A stretch of DNA of 64,000 nucleotides. Source: Ambrosia x helenae. Its lineage: Eukaryota > Streptophyta > Magnoliopsida > Asterales > Asteraceae. The first letter of the stretch is position 1. Each line of letters begins with the position of its first letter. The position numbers were made by a program, and so were the translations under genes. The notes under the pieces were generated by a model. The model saw nothing but the letters and a program-made list of their open reading frames with translations, did no database searches and had not been told where the DNA came from. Location of the stretch: NCBI GenBank assembly GCA_030844895.1, contig CM061229.1:105522975-105586974 (forward strand). Direction: 5' to 3'. Positions 1-10,551 of the stretch are shown here, in pieces.

Positions 1-1375
1 GATGTGTGTATGTTTTCATCATGTACAACAAAGGTTGATTTTCTCTTCCTTGTGTACATGATTTTTGGTGATGGTGATTTGGTAACAGTGGTTGGATTAA
101 CATCTGTTGGCCTTTTAGTAGGTCCAGCAGATGTTTGGGATTTGGCTGGTGATGTATGTTTGGTGGTTGTATGTTCAGGTGTGTTTGTTGGTTTGGGTGC
201 AGTGGTTTGGGTGGCAGTGGTTTCAGTAGCAGTGGTTTTATCAACAGAGGTGTTCAACTTAGATGGTGGTTTTCTAACATGCTTGGCAGGTCTTTTCATC
301 CTTTTAGAGGATCCCACATCTTCAGTTTCCCTTTGTTGTTTCTTTTTGAGTTCAATTAATGACTCTGCTTTAACTTCCAAAGTGTCAGCTCTTTTCTGTT
401 TCTCTTGAGCAGCCTTTTCAGCTTCTATGTTTGCAGAGTCATCTACTGCTTTATTCTTCTCAGTGGTTTGTTGTGGTGGTTGTTGTGGTGGTGCTGTTGT
501 TGCTTGTTGTTGTTGTGGAGCTTGTTGTTGTGGAGCTTGTTGTTGTGGAGCTGATTTGGTAGACTCTGGTTTCTTGGCAGACTTGGCTTGGCCTTTTTGA
601 GAAGGAGGACAACCAAAAGGATCTAGTTTTGGTAGCCTATCTCTGCCACTCTCTCCCTTTTTGGCATCATCAGCCGTGAAAGCATCATCATTTTCATCCC
701 TGAGGATGGTGGTAGGGGCAGAGCCAGTAGTCTTCAGCAGGTGGTCCTTGATGGCTTTGATATCAGCATGGGTATCTTTGTACCTTGCATCTACCATATT
801 CCTGATCTCAGCCATGTAAGTTTCATGTGTCTGATCAGCCAGTTTTCTGTGAGCTATGATGATGGGGGAAACTGATTTCCATAACTCACTGGCTATATCA
901 GCTGTGGATGGTTGACTCTTGGAAAGATCTGCAATTGAGCTCAGTATAAGCTTGACATCAGATTTGATGTCAGCAACAGAGGTTTCAATGACAGAAACTC
1001 TGTCCGTCAATTCTTGGTATTTTGACCCATCTCCTAAATTAATAGGATCATCTGAGTCCCTACCAGTGGTAGTTCTACCTGATTCAGGCCTAATAGGTGA
1101 ATCAGATGCCCCTTTGTCTTGGTACTGGGGACTTGCAACTGTTTTTGGAGACACTATAGTGGCTTCAACAGTTGTTGCCTTCAAGGGAGTCTTAGCTATG
1201 TAATCACTGTCCTGATGTGAGACAGTGGTCTCTACATCAGTAGTGGCTGCTCCACTTGAAAACTCACCTAGAGTTTCATTGAACTCAGGTGGTGTAACCT
1301 CCTCTTCTGTTTGTGGGATAGCAGATTGTATATTCTCAGGACCAGTCACTTGTTGGAGTATACTCTGACATTGAC
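1..1375 (-). CDS. Third (env-like) open reading frame of the Sirevirus-like element, partial
   Basis: The minus strand is open without a stop from about 1375 down to base 1, roughly 458 codons, running off the left edge. There is no start codon at its upstream end, because the frame begins at the junction with the inverted pol fragment. The product is hydrophilic. It has a Thr/Ser/Pro-rich first third, then a helical Lys/Glu/Gln-rich part, a Gln-Pro tract (APQQQ repeats, about 460-550), a short coiled-coil-like Glu/Lys/Ala stretch (about 360-430), and a basic Thr-Pro-Lys tail near base 1. Sirevirus elements often carry an env-like frame after pol, and position and composition fit. I see no membrane segment in the visible part, so an envelope function is not supported. 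A structural or coiled-coil protein is equally possible. Confidence 0.6.
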
Positions 1376-1997
1376 ATAAGACATCATTTTGTCAGAGACA
1401 GCTATGAAAAAGGTTTGATTTCTTTACACCATGTTCCAACAGAGGATCAGTTGGCAGATGTGTTAACAAAAGCTTTAGACACATCTACCTTTACAAATCT
1501 GATTTCCAGAATTGGTATGTTAAACATGGATTAAACTAATAAAGTTTCAATAAATCTTAATAAAATGTTTCAGCAAATCAAATTTTTAAAATAGCTGTTT
1601 GGTTGAAAAATTTGTTTATAACATTTGATCAGATAAAACAACCACTGTTTCATTCATATCCACTGTTGGTTGAAAAGTCTGTTTCAAAACATCTGATCAG
1701 ATAAAACAACTGTTAGTTGAAAAATCTGTTTCAGAACATCTGTTCAGATAAAACAACTGTCTCCTTATATATATATATACTATATTAAAAAAAATGATGT
1801 CTTATTAAGATTTATTGAAACTTTATTAGTTTAATCCATGTTTAACATACCAATTCTGGAAATCAGATTTGTAAAGGTAGATGTGTCTAAAGCTTTTGTT
1901 AACACATCTGCCAACTGATCCTCTGTTGGAACATGGTGTAAAGAAATCAAACCTTTTTCATAGCTGTCTCTGACAAAATGATGTCTTATGTCAATGT
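1369..1997. repeat. Inverted repeat (foldback) made of the 3' end of pol
   Basis: The segment 1369-1563 read on the plus strand is almost the same sequence as 1997-1802 read on the minus strand. Each arm is about 195 bp and the spacer about 240 bp. The minus arm is the true end of pol, ending in codons for GMLNMD and a TAA stop. The plus arm repeats the same codons in reverse. A transcript crossing it would fold into a long hairpin. The third reading frame begins exactly where the plus arm ends. Confidence 0.9.
1611..1760. repeat. Tandem repeat in the foldback spacer
   Basis: Three imperfect units of about 46-58 bp start near 1611, 1669 and 1715. Each has the pattern GTTGAAAAxTxTGTTT, then ACATxTGxTCAGATAAAACAAC. 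They fill most of the loop of the inverted repeat. No coding potential is seen. Confidence 0.75.
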
Positions 1998-4175
1998 GTT
2001 TGGTAGTGGAATGAGAGACTGGATTCTTGATGATATTTTCAGCAGCTTGACTGCCCAACATGAGTGGAGTCCTAAGTGCAGTTATCCCAAAATCCAGTAG
2101 TTGATTTTGAAGCCACATGAGTTGGGCTGTACAGCTTGCAGCAGCAATGTATTCAGCTTCAGCTGTTGAAGTTGAAACAGCTGCCTGCTTTTTGCTTTGC
2201 CATGAAACTAAGGCATTCCCTAGAAATTGGCACCCTCCTGAAGTGGATTTTCTTGTGGTGTGACAGCCAGCAAAGTCACTATCTGAATAACCTGAAAGCT
2301 CAATGTTTCCATTAGCAGGATACCAGATACCAAGTGTGGGAGCACCTTTGAGGTATCTGAATATCCTTTTCACAGCAATAAGGTTTGACTTTCTGGGTGA
2401 AGCCTGGGATCTGGCACAGACACAGGTAGCAAACATAATGTCTGGCCTAGATGCAGTTAGGTACAATAAAGACCCAATCATACATCTATAATGTGTTTGA
2501 TCAACCAGTTCATCCTTGTCATCAATAGTGAGCAGCTTGACTGTACTCATGGGTGTGCTACATGGCTTACAATCATTCATCTCAAATCTGGTTAATAAGT
2601 TCTTTACATATTTGTTTTGGTGAATGAATGTGCCATTTTGCAGTTGTTTCACTTGAAGACCAAGGAAACACTGAAGCTCACCCATGGCACTCATCTCAAA
2701 CTCTGCTGTCATGAGTTTTCTGAACTCTTCACACATTTGGTTACATGTGGATCCAAAAATGATGTCATCCACATATATTTGAACAATCATTAAGTGTTTC
2801 CCTTTCCATTTAAGAAATAAAGTTTTGTCAATTTTACCTCTTGTGAAGCCAATGGATAAGAGGAATGTGGAGAGAGTTTCATACCAGGCCCTTGGTGCTT
2901 GTTTAAGTCCATACAAAGCTTTGTTGAGCTTGTAGACATAGTCAGGATGGAATGTGTCTTCAAAACCAGGTGGCTGACATACATAGACCTCCTCCTGAAT
3001 TTTGCCATAAAGGAAAGCACATTTGATGTCCATCTGATACACCTTTATGTTGTGGTTGACAGCAAAGGCTAAAAAGAGTCTGATGGCTTCTAGTCTTGCT
3101 ACAGGAGCAAAAGTCTCATCATAATCTATTCCTTCTTCTTGTCTGAAGCCTTGAACCACAAGCCTGGCTTTATTCTTGACAACAATACCCCTTTCATCAG
3201 TCTTGTTTTTGAAGACCCACTTTGTTCCTATAGGACATACATCCTTAGGAAGTGGTACAAGCTCCCATACTTGTTGTCTTTTGAACTGAAGGAGTTCTTC
3301 CTGCATGGCCTCTACCCAACTGTTGTCTTTCAGTGCCTCTTGGTACTTGACAGGTTGTGTGAGGGATAAGAAGCCTGCAAAAAGACAGATATTTGAGGAT
3401 TGGCTTCTTGTGAGCACACCCTCTCTGATGTTGCCAATGATCTGGTCTGGTGGATGAGCTCTTAAGTAAATAAGATCTCCTTGATATGGAACAATGGCAT
3501 TTTGAGGTGATGGACAGAGGTTTGGTGACTCTGTTGGTGTAACATCTGTTGGTACTTCTGTAGTGCCATCAGATGTTTGGAATGGTAATGGAGGAATGGG
3601 TCCAAGTGGTGTGAAACTTGACTGACTTTTGTCAACAGATGATTGACTTTTGTCAACAGATGATAGGTCAGTGGTTGTGAGGGGTGAAGCAGTGGTTTGA
3701 GGATAAGACTGGCCAATAGTGGTTGACACAGCTGTGGCAGAGTTTTGACAATTGTTTTGAACAGCTGCTTCCTCTGAGGCAGAATAGACTTTGTAGTGAC
3801 TGGGGATCACAACATCTGTTCTGTAATCTTGTTGTGGAGACTGTGGAATACCTGCATTGTTAGCTTTAACAGTGATATCTTCAAATTTGAATTTATCTAA
3901 ATCAAATAGTTCAGCAGGGTTTGCAGGGATTTTTAGAGATGAAAGTTCATTGAACTTTACATTCAGAGTTTCTTCTATTGTCTTAGTCCTTGTGTTAAAC
4001 ACTTTGTAGGCCTTAGCAGTAGAAGAATATCCCAGAAAATATCCACAGTCTACTTTGGCTGCAAATTTTGAAATGGAATCTTTGAGATTTAAAATGAAAC
4101 ATGGGCAGCCAAAGATTTTGAAAAATGAGATTAATGGTTTAATTTTGAACAAAATTTCATAAGCAGTTTTTTTTG
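1831..4175 (-). pseudogene. Copia pol, reverse transcriptase and RNase H part
   Basis: This frame holds the end of the integrase (KTAYEILF, FGCPCFIL), a variable Pro/Ser/Thr linker (about codons 110-290), a copia reverse transcriptase and RNase H1. Visible RT landmarks are KARLVVQGF, YDETFAPVARLE, YQMDIKCAFLYG, ALYGLKQAPRAWY and the catalytic YVDD box. RNase H shows SDSDFAGC, KSTSGG and STAEAEY. The frame is open from the frameshift near 4170 to the stop at 1831. On its own it looks enzymatically intact, but it is out of frame with the integrase part upstream, so the polyprotein is interrupted. In life it would copy element RNA into cDNA in virus-like particles. Confidence 0.9.
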
Positions 4176-5276
4176 ATGTCTGGGGTTGATCAAAACTCTG
4201 TTTTGAACATAGCAAGCAGTGTTTACAGCTTCTGCCCAAAAGGACAGTGGCAAACCAGAATCTGCTAGCATGGTTCTTGCAGCTTCTATAAGAGTTCTAT
4301 TTTTCCTCTCAACTACCCCATTTTGTTCTGGTGTTCTTGGGATGCTGAACTGCCTCACAATCCCTTTTGACACACAGAAGTCATCCAACTCCTTATTTTT
4401 AAACTCTGTTCCATTGTCACTCCTGAAGACTTTTACTGGCAAGTCATATTGCTTTTCAACTTTGGTGACAAAGTCCTTCAATATACCTGCAGTCTCATCC
4501 TTAGAATGTAAAAAGTAAGTCCATGTAAACCTAGAAAAATCATCAACTATGACAAGACAAAATCTCTTTCTTCTTAGACTCATGATTTTAACAGGGCCAA
4601 ACAAGTCCATGTGCAACAGTTGTAGACATTGACTAGTTTTGGACTCATCAATGGATTTGTAAGAGCTTTTATGTTGTTTTCCTTTTAAGCAAGAAACACA
4701 ATGCTCATCATATTTAAATTCTTTTGATGGTAAACCTCTGACAAGGCTTTGTTTGGAGAGTGTGTTGATAGTATTAAGGTTGGTGTGACCCAATCTCCTA
4801 TGCCACAATTCTGTCTCCTTAGTGGAGGCAGCAGAAAACAGACAGACATTTGCCATAGGATTGTCCTTTAACATATCAACAACATACACATTGCCACTTC
4901 TATGAGCAACAAGCTGTGCTTTGCTCTCAGCAATAATGGTATCAATCTTTTTCACCACTTTTGGCCCAATAATCTTACAAGTTTTCTTTGTGAAAAATGA
5001 GCCATAACCTTTGTCACTCATTTGTGAAACACTCAGAAGATTAAACTTGAGATTATCAATAAGATTGACATTTTCAAACTTGAGTTTTCCAGCTTGTACA
5101 GTCCCTGAACCCAACACCTTACCTTTAGAATCATTACCAAAGGATATATCACCCCCTCCATGAGCCAAGAAGTCCAGAAGCAGGGCTCTACATCCTGTCA
5201 TGTGCCTGGAACCTCCACTATCTACATACCAAAGACTATCTAAACAAGCAGAAGCTCCCTGCACATCAGTAAATGA
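4176..5276 (-). pseudogene. Copia pol, protease and integrase part
   Basis: Reading starts in the same frame as gag, directly after the gag stop codon. The aspartic protease signature is at about 5220 (WYVDSGGSRHMTG). The GAG-pre-integrase zinc region follows (ELWHRRLGH, CVSCLKGKQHKSS), then the integrase core with LHMDLFGP, FRSDNGTEF and SIPRTPEQNGVVERKNRT. There is no ATG at the start, so expression would need read-through or another way past the gag stop. Near 4166-4182, in a run of eight T on the plus strand, the frame shifts and the integrase continues in the frame of the RT part. This is a single-base-type lesion in an otherwise open polyprotein. Confidence 0.88.
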
Positions 5277-8200
5277 TTAGTTTTGGTGAGTGTCCAAAGC
5301 CAAGTTGGCTTTGGATGGGTCCTCAGACCTTTCAGACTCAAGCTTTGGAAGGTGATCAGTGGTTTGGACCAATTTCTGAATTAAGGTCAACAACTGCTGC
5401 TGACCATTTGCCAGTGCTTGAATGTCAACACTTGGGGCAGCAGTTGTTTGATCACTTCCTGACAAATGATAATACCCATATGGATTTCTGTTCACTCTTG
5501 GTTTAGAGGGTCTCTTTGTCTCCGCATAAACATGTGGCAGACTGTGACATGGAGGTTGACCATAACCTCTTGGGTATTTGCTTGTGGGTGGAGCATCTAT
5601 TACTTGGACATCTCTAGAAGCACATGTTTCAAGCCTTTTTGTAACAGATGTTTGAACAGGGGTGAAGGTCTGTTTGGGCTTTCCTTTTGGAGTACTAGCC
5701 ACAGGGTTTGCAAGAGTTTTAGCTTTGTATTCTTGTATTTTTACATCAAAATTTTTGAGATACAAGCACTCTTTGGTCTTGTGATTCTTTTTCCCACATA
5801 TTGAGCATGTGGCTTTGGAATCACATTCACTTGTTCCTTTGTTAATATCATATGCTTTTAGAAGAAAACAGTTTTTGGTGACATGATTCTTCTTTTCACA
5901 GAAATCACAGAACAAGTTGACAGTCTTTTCTTTCTTCTTCCCCTTTTCAGTCTTCTTTTCAGCAGATGTTTGAGCATCTGCTGGAAGATTTTTCAGGGGA
6001 ATGACTTTAGCCAATGGAATGACCTTTGCCTGAGGTGCCGTCTTTCCCTCAGGTGTTTTAAAATCAATAGGTTTGAAATTCTCAAGAGTATCACACTCAT
6101 CAGACCAAGTAGGTTTAAATTCATACTTTTCAAGTTCAGCAAAAGATGAGGAACCTTCTGGTTTTTCAAGAACAATTTTCTTACCATTTGGTTCAGTGAT
6201 TTTAATCTCTTGACCCTGCAGGTTTGTTGGTACTATCTCAACAGACTTTTGACTCTTTGTGTCAGTGTTTTCAAAAGCTGGAGCAGTGGTTGCAAAACCA
6301 AAGCCAAACTTCACATGACTTTTGGTTTGTTTGTTGAGTAGCATCTCAAATCCTCTACATGATTCCACCCATTTCTTACATTCAACTTGGGTGGACTCAA
6401 GCTCACTTTTACAACTTTGATATTTTGTTATCATAGTTTGGAGCTGGTCTTTGGTTATGGTTGCTTCATGTTTTAAGCTGCTAATTTCAGATTCTTTTGC
6501 AGTTAAATTTGTTTTCAAATCTTTTGTGAGTTTTTCAAATTTAACTTCATCATCCAAAATTTTCTTTCTAAGGTTTTCATTCACCTCTTTGATGTTAGCA
6601 AATGCTATTACACATTTGTCAGAACACAACTCTTTAAGAATTTGAGGAGATACCTTAGCAGCAGCCATCAATGCACAATCACACTTGCACTCACAGTCAT
6701 CAGATGCACCCCAGGGATCTGAGAGATTCACAACCTCTTCTTCAGGTTTTTCACCTGTAACAACTTCACTAACAACATCATCAGTCACAACATCAGATTC
6801 AGTTACCACCTCCTCAGATTCAATCTCATCTACCATAGCCATGAAACAAAAATTTTCTGGTTCATTTTCAGCTTTGGCAACTAGTGCAAAATTCTCATCT
6901 GTTAGCTCATCAGGTAGACTGCTCCAATCAACAAAGCCTTGTGTAAAGAAGCTTTGTTGACTGGTCTCTGCAGGAGCAGAGGATGGAGCAACAGTCGTTT
7001 GCACAGGTGCTTGAGCAACAGGTGTTTGCACATAGTGGATCTGAGGAACAGTGGTTTGGACATACTGGACAGGAACAGTGTTTGAGGACTGTGCAAAATG
7101 AGCAGTGTTTTGCACATTTGGTCCAGGGGCATTATAGGAATTCTGATAAGTGTTGGTCTGTGGTCTTTGATTTGGATAGGTTATCATAGGTGTACCATGT
7201 TGACCCCTACATTCCCTAGCAAAATGACCAAACCTATGACATTTATAACACTTGATCTTTGATTTATCCAACCCAACCTTAGATCTGCCAGTCAACCCTG
7301 GAAACCTTCTACCAGTTTTCTTGTAAAAATTATTAGTTCTTACACTGAGAAGGGCCAATTGGTGCATAATGTCCATTTCTTCCAAATCATCAGGGTCAAA
7401 GTATTTCAGGTCATCATACTCAAAGGATATATTGTCAGATGCCTGTATATCACCACCACTTGCTGTGAAAGCATAGTTTGGTGAATAAGAATCAGAGTTA
7501 AAACCTGAGTTAAAACCTGAAGTTATGTCAATAAAATGATCATAACTCTGATCCTTTGTGTTTCCAGACACCTCATCATGACCCAAAAGTGCTGTATTCC
7601 CAAACACATAGTCATTAGACACTTTTCCAGAGTCCTGGAGCTTCTTTTTCTGGTTAAGCTCTCTCTCATAGGTCAAGAGCTTACCATGAAGCTGGGTCAG
7701 TGATAGGTCTTTAAATCCTATTGAGTTTCTCATCACAATAGCAATAGTGTCCCATTTGTCTGGTAATGATCTTAAAAACCTATGGTTCAAGGTTGAATGA
7801 GGGTAAGTAAGACCAACCAATTTTAGTTCACTAATTAAGCAATTAAATCTCTCAAACTGTTGAGTTAATGACTCTCCTTTGACATGACTGAATGTTTCAT
7901 ATTGTTGGTTAAGTATTTCACGATTGTTTTCAATAACCTCCTCAGTCCCACCAAACTGTTCTTTCAGTGCATCCCACAACTCCTTTGCACTGTTACAGTG
8001 TAACAACCCAGCATATATATCATTGGGTAGAGCCATGGCCACAATACTGAAGGCCTTAGCATCTAGCTCAATTTTCTGAAAATCCTGGTCGGAGTAGTTT
8101 TCAAGTTTCTTTGGCTCAAACACTTTGGGATCTTCAGTACTCGGCACAGTCGGAACATGTGGTCTGAAGATAACCGACTTCCAACACCCAGTGTTTTGTT

Positions 8201-8312
8201 GAGCTAGAACATGGCTCATCCGACGTTGCCAGATATTGTATTCAGATCTGACAAGCATCGGTGGCTTGTTGTTCGTGCCAGTGTTATGTGGATCGTGATT
8301 GATAGAAGCCAT
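5277..8312 (-). CDS. Copia gag with three zinc knuckles
   Basis: An open frame of about 1,010 codons, much longer than the 300-500 residues of ordinary copia gag. I favour the ATG at 8312 (MASINHD) over one seven codons upstream, because gag proteins of this type usually start close to the segment that here reads VRSEYNIWQRRMS. Order: the gag/UBN2-type capsid region (ELWDALKEQFGG, LPDKWDTIA), a first CCHC knuckle near residue 360 (CYKCHRFGHFAREC), a Gln/Thr/Val-rich stretch, an acidic segment, a coiled coil (about residues 570-650), then two further CCHC knuckles near residues 830-880 (CDFCEKKNHVTKNC, CSICGKKNHKTKEC). It ends in a TAA, with pol continuing in the same frame. It would form the particle shell and bind element RNA. 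Confidence 0.88.
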   Translation of the reverse strand: MASINHDPHNTGTNNKPPMLVRSEYNIWQRRMSHVLAQQNTGCWKSVIFRPHVPTVPSTEDPKVFEPKKLENYSDQDFQKIELDAKAFSIVAMALPNDIYAGLLHCNSAKELWDALKEQFGGTEEVIENNREILNQQYETFSHVKGESLTQQFERFNCLISELKLVGLTYPHSTLNHRFLRSLPDKWDTIAIVMRNSIGFKDLSLTQLHGKLLTYERELNQKKKLQDSGKVSNDYVFGNTALLGHDEVSGNTKDQSYDHFIDITSGFNSGFNSDSYSPNYAFTASGGDIQASDNISFEYDDLKYFDPDDLEEMDIMHQLALLSVRTNNFYKKTGRRFPGLTGRSKVGLDKSKIKCYKCHRFGHFARECRGQHGTPMITYPNQRPQTNTYQNSYNAPGPNVQNTAHFAQSSNTVPVQYVQTTVPQIHYVQTPVAQAPVQTTVAPSSAPAETSQQSFFTQGFVDWSSLPDELTDENFALVAKAENEPENFCFMAMVDEIESEEVVTESDVVTDDVVSEVVTGEKPEEEVVNLSDPWGASDDCECKCDCALMAAAKVSPQILKELCSDKCVIAFANIKEVNENLRKKILDDEVKFEKLTKDLKTNLTAKESEISSLKHEATITKDQLQTMITKYQSCKSELESTQVECKKWVESCRGFEMLLNKQTKSHVKFGFGFATTAPAFENTDTKSQKSVEIVPTNLQGQEIKITEPNGKKIVLEKPEGSSSFAELEKYEFKPTWSDECDTLENFKPIDFKTPEGKTAPQAKVIPLAKVIPLKNLPADAQTSAEKKTEKGKKKEKTVNLFCDFCEKKNHVTKNCFLLKAYDINKGTSECDSKATCSICGKKNHKTKECLYLKNFDVKIQEYKAKTLANPVASTPKGKPKQTFTPVQTSVTKRLETCASRDVQVIDAPPTSKYPRGYGQPPCHSLPHVYAETKRPSKPRVNRNPYGYYHLSGSDQTTAAPSVDIQALANGQQQLLTLIQKLVQTTDHLPKLESERSEDPSKANLALDTHQN

Positions 8313-8459
8313 TCTCTGATTTTTCAAAAACAAAGTCTGTTTAAAAACGATTGAAACGAAATTAAACTATTACTCTGTTTTCAATCTAACAGACAAACGA
8401 TATCAGTAATTGTGAGCTGATTATTAAATTGATTTGTTAGATCGAATTTGATTGACCAA

Positions 8460-8471
8460 GCTCTGATACCA
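8460..8471 (-). other. Primer-binding site for initiator Met-tRNA
   Basis: On the minus strand the bases TGGTATCAGAGC follow two bases after the end of the LTR. They match the complement of the 3' end of plant initiator methionine tRNA, the usual primer of plant LTR elements. The site fixes both the LTR boundary and the element orientation. Confidence 0.9.
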
Positions 8472-8473
8472 AT

Positions 8474-9179
8474 TGTTAGGATCTGAGTTTGTTTGTTTTG
8501 ATTGTTTAACTAAATAAGATGATAATGAATTGAAAATAGAATGAAAGTGCAGCGGAATAATAAACTGTTAATCAAAACAAGAGAGTAAATGTTTTCAGAT
8601 CGAAAGCTTTCATTAATCCAAAAGATTACAATCGTACAATTACTCCCCCTCAGCCTGATCACACAGTGTTTGTCTGAGAGAATGTTTGTGTGTGTGATGT
8701 AATAGAACAGTACAAGCACTGTTCTATTTATAGACAGACTCAAAGCACTGATGACCTAGGCTGACGTCACCTAAGACAGTGACCTCTAACAGAATAACAA
8801 ACATAAACATCTGCCTATTACAAACTACTGTTACATTGAAAGCACTGATATTAAACAGCTGTTGTAGATAAACTCTGATGGTCTTGTATCCACTGCTGGA
8901 GCCTAAGTGCTGTTGGTTCCAGCAGTGCTTTGGTCTTCAGTACTTGTATCAACAGTTGTTCTTCATCAGACCTTTGGTCAGCAGTTGTTCTTCATCAGTT
9001 GTTTACTCAGCAGATCTTTGTATCAGCAGTTGTTGAGCAGTTGTTTGGATAGAACAGTAGTTAGAGTCAGCAGTCTTTTGGGAGAAGTAAGTTGTAAAGA
9101 CTGTTTATTCAAGGATCAAACTGGTAGCATGTTTTGGCTTTCTAATCATCTGTTCTTCTCCAGGTCAGCAGACCCAACA
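8474..9179 (-). repeat. LTR of the Sirevirus-like copia element
   Basis: 706 bp. On the plus strand it begins TGTTAGGATCTG and ends CAGACCCAACA, so the two ends form an imperfect inverted repeat with TG...CA termini. The primer site lies immediately left and AGGTA immediately right. It carries Gln/Ser-codon-like repeats of the type CAGCAGTTGTT near 8980-9060. The other LTR is outside the window, so age cannot be estimated. Confidence 0.88.
8724..8733 (-). promoter_or_regulatory. LTR TATA box
   Basis: The minus strand reads CTATAAATAG. It lies inside the LTR with about 250 bp of LTR downstream, a normal place for the U3/R boundary of a copia promoter. Confidence 0.65.
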
Positions 9180-9180
9180 A

Positions 9181-10551
9181 GGTAAAATTATTGTTCCTAA
9201 CTCATCTCCTTTAAATAGGTCAATTCTTGTCGATAGTGGTCACTGTGTCCGAATTCAAGGATCTGGCACTGGCTTTCACACCCTACCCAAACGCACATAC
9301 ATCCTTCCCAATGTCCTATACAGCCCACATATTATTAGAAATCTTATTTCTGTACGACGTTTTACTCGTGATAATAATGTATCTATAGAATTTGACCCCT
9401 TTGGTTTTTCTTTGAAGGATCTCGTCACTAAGAAGGCCCTTTCTCGCCACAATAGCACCGGGAACCTTTACCCCTTCACACCTCCTCAACTTCCACCTCA
9501 AGCTTGCTACATTACTACTACCACATTACCATGGCACGATCGCCTTGGACACCCGGGGGCTCAAGTCTTTGATATATTACGTCGTACTTTTCAGTTTTCT
9601 TGTAATAAAGACCATGTGTCTAATCTTTGCAATTCCTATCAACTTGCTAATAGTAAACGTTTGCCGTTTTATGATTCAAATTCATTTACTTTTGCACCTT
9701 TTGACATTATACACTGTGACCTTTGGACCTCACCAATAACTAGTAAATCTGGGTACAAATATTACATGGTGTTAATTGATAATTTTTCACATTTTGTTTG
9801 GGTATACCCACTTAAATACAAATCCGAAACCTTCCCAACTTTTTCCAAATTTCACCAATTAATCCAAACCCAATTCCACCGAAAAATAAAAACCTTCTAG
9901 TGTGACCTCGGGGGCGAGTTTGATAACCATGCGTTTAAAAGCTTCGCCTCCCACCATGACCTCCTGTTCCGTTTTTCCTGTCCCCAAACATCTCCCCAAA
10001 ACGGCCGTGCTGAACGCATGATTCGCCGGCTCAATGATGTTGTGCGTGCCCTGCTCATACATGCTCACCTTCCTCCCTCATTTTGGGTGGAGGCATTACA
10101 TACAGCCGCTTACTTACACAACATATTACCCACCAAAAGATTGAACTTTTACACCCCCACCTTTGCCCTTTACCTTCGCCACCCGGACTACACTCATCTC
10201 CGAGTATTCGGGTGTGCTTATTACCCCAACACATCCGCCACATCCCCACACAAACTCTACCCAAGGGCCATTCGGTGCATCTTCCTTGGTTATCCCCCGG
10301 ATTTCCGAGGATACCGGTGTTTCGACCCTACCACCGGTCGTGTTCACATCTCCCACCATGTCACATTTGATGAACACGTCTTTCCCTACACCATTCCACA
10401 ACCATCCCACTCCTACAACTTCCTTGATGACCCTCCGTCACTTAATATCCCATTCCAATTTCCCACTCATCACCCGTCATCTACCACCCCATTCCCCATC
10501 ACCTATTCCCGACGGCCCAAACCAAGACCCAACCCACAAGCACAAAGCAAG
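9181..10551 (+). pseudogene. Ty1/copia polyprotein fragment (protease tail, pre-integrase, integrase)
   Basis: One frame runs from the LTR junction to 10551 with a single in-frame TAG at 9898-9900. It shows the protease region (LVDSG), the flap-like NLISVRRF, the pre-integrase zinc region (WHDRLGHPG, CNSYQLAN) and the integrase core (FDIIHCDLW, GGEFDNHAF, PQNGRAEHMIRR, FWVEALHTAAYL). It then enters the Pro/Ser-rich linker normally found before RT. The TAG stands where relatives usually have Gln (CAG), a C-to-T type change. The N-terminal part was separated by the insertion of the Sirevirus-like element. No RT or RNase H follows, so the 3' half is lost. Confidence 0.85.

Larger units (their letters stand above)
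1..9179 (-). mobile_element. Ty1/copia LTR retrotransposon, Sirevirus-like, incomplete at left edge
   Basis: Read on the minus strand, the element runs LTR (9179-8474), initiator-Met tRNA primer site (8471-8460), leader, gag, pol in copia order (protease, integrase, reverse transcriptase, RNase H), an inverted repeat, and a third open frame that leaves the window at base 1. The second LTR would lie to the left. The very long gag with extra zinc knuckles and the reading frame after pol fit the Sirevirus (SIRE/Maximus) lineage; that placement is inference. The right LTR end is followed by AGGTA, the candidate half of a 5-bp target duplication, and then by another copia element in the opposite orientation, so this element inserted into that one. 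Confidence 0.9.

Noticed and set aside
4..408. Plus-strand frame with Val-rich product
   Set aside because: It is the complement of the third frame of the Sirevirus-like element, which is longer, open throughout and has sensible composition.
919..1203. Plus-strand frame of 94 codons
   Set aside because: Shadow of the same minus-strand frame.
10083..10410. Several frames on both strands
   Set aside because: Shadows of the copia integrase frame.
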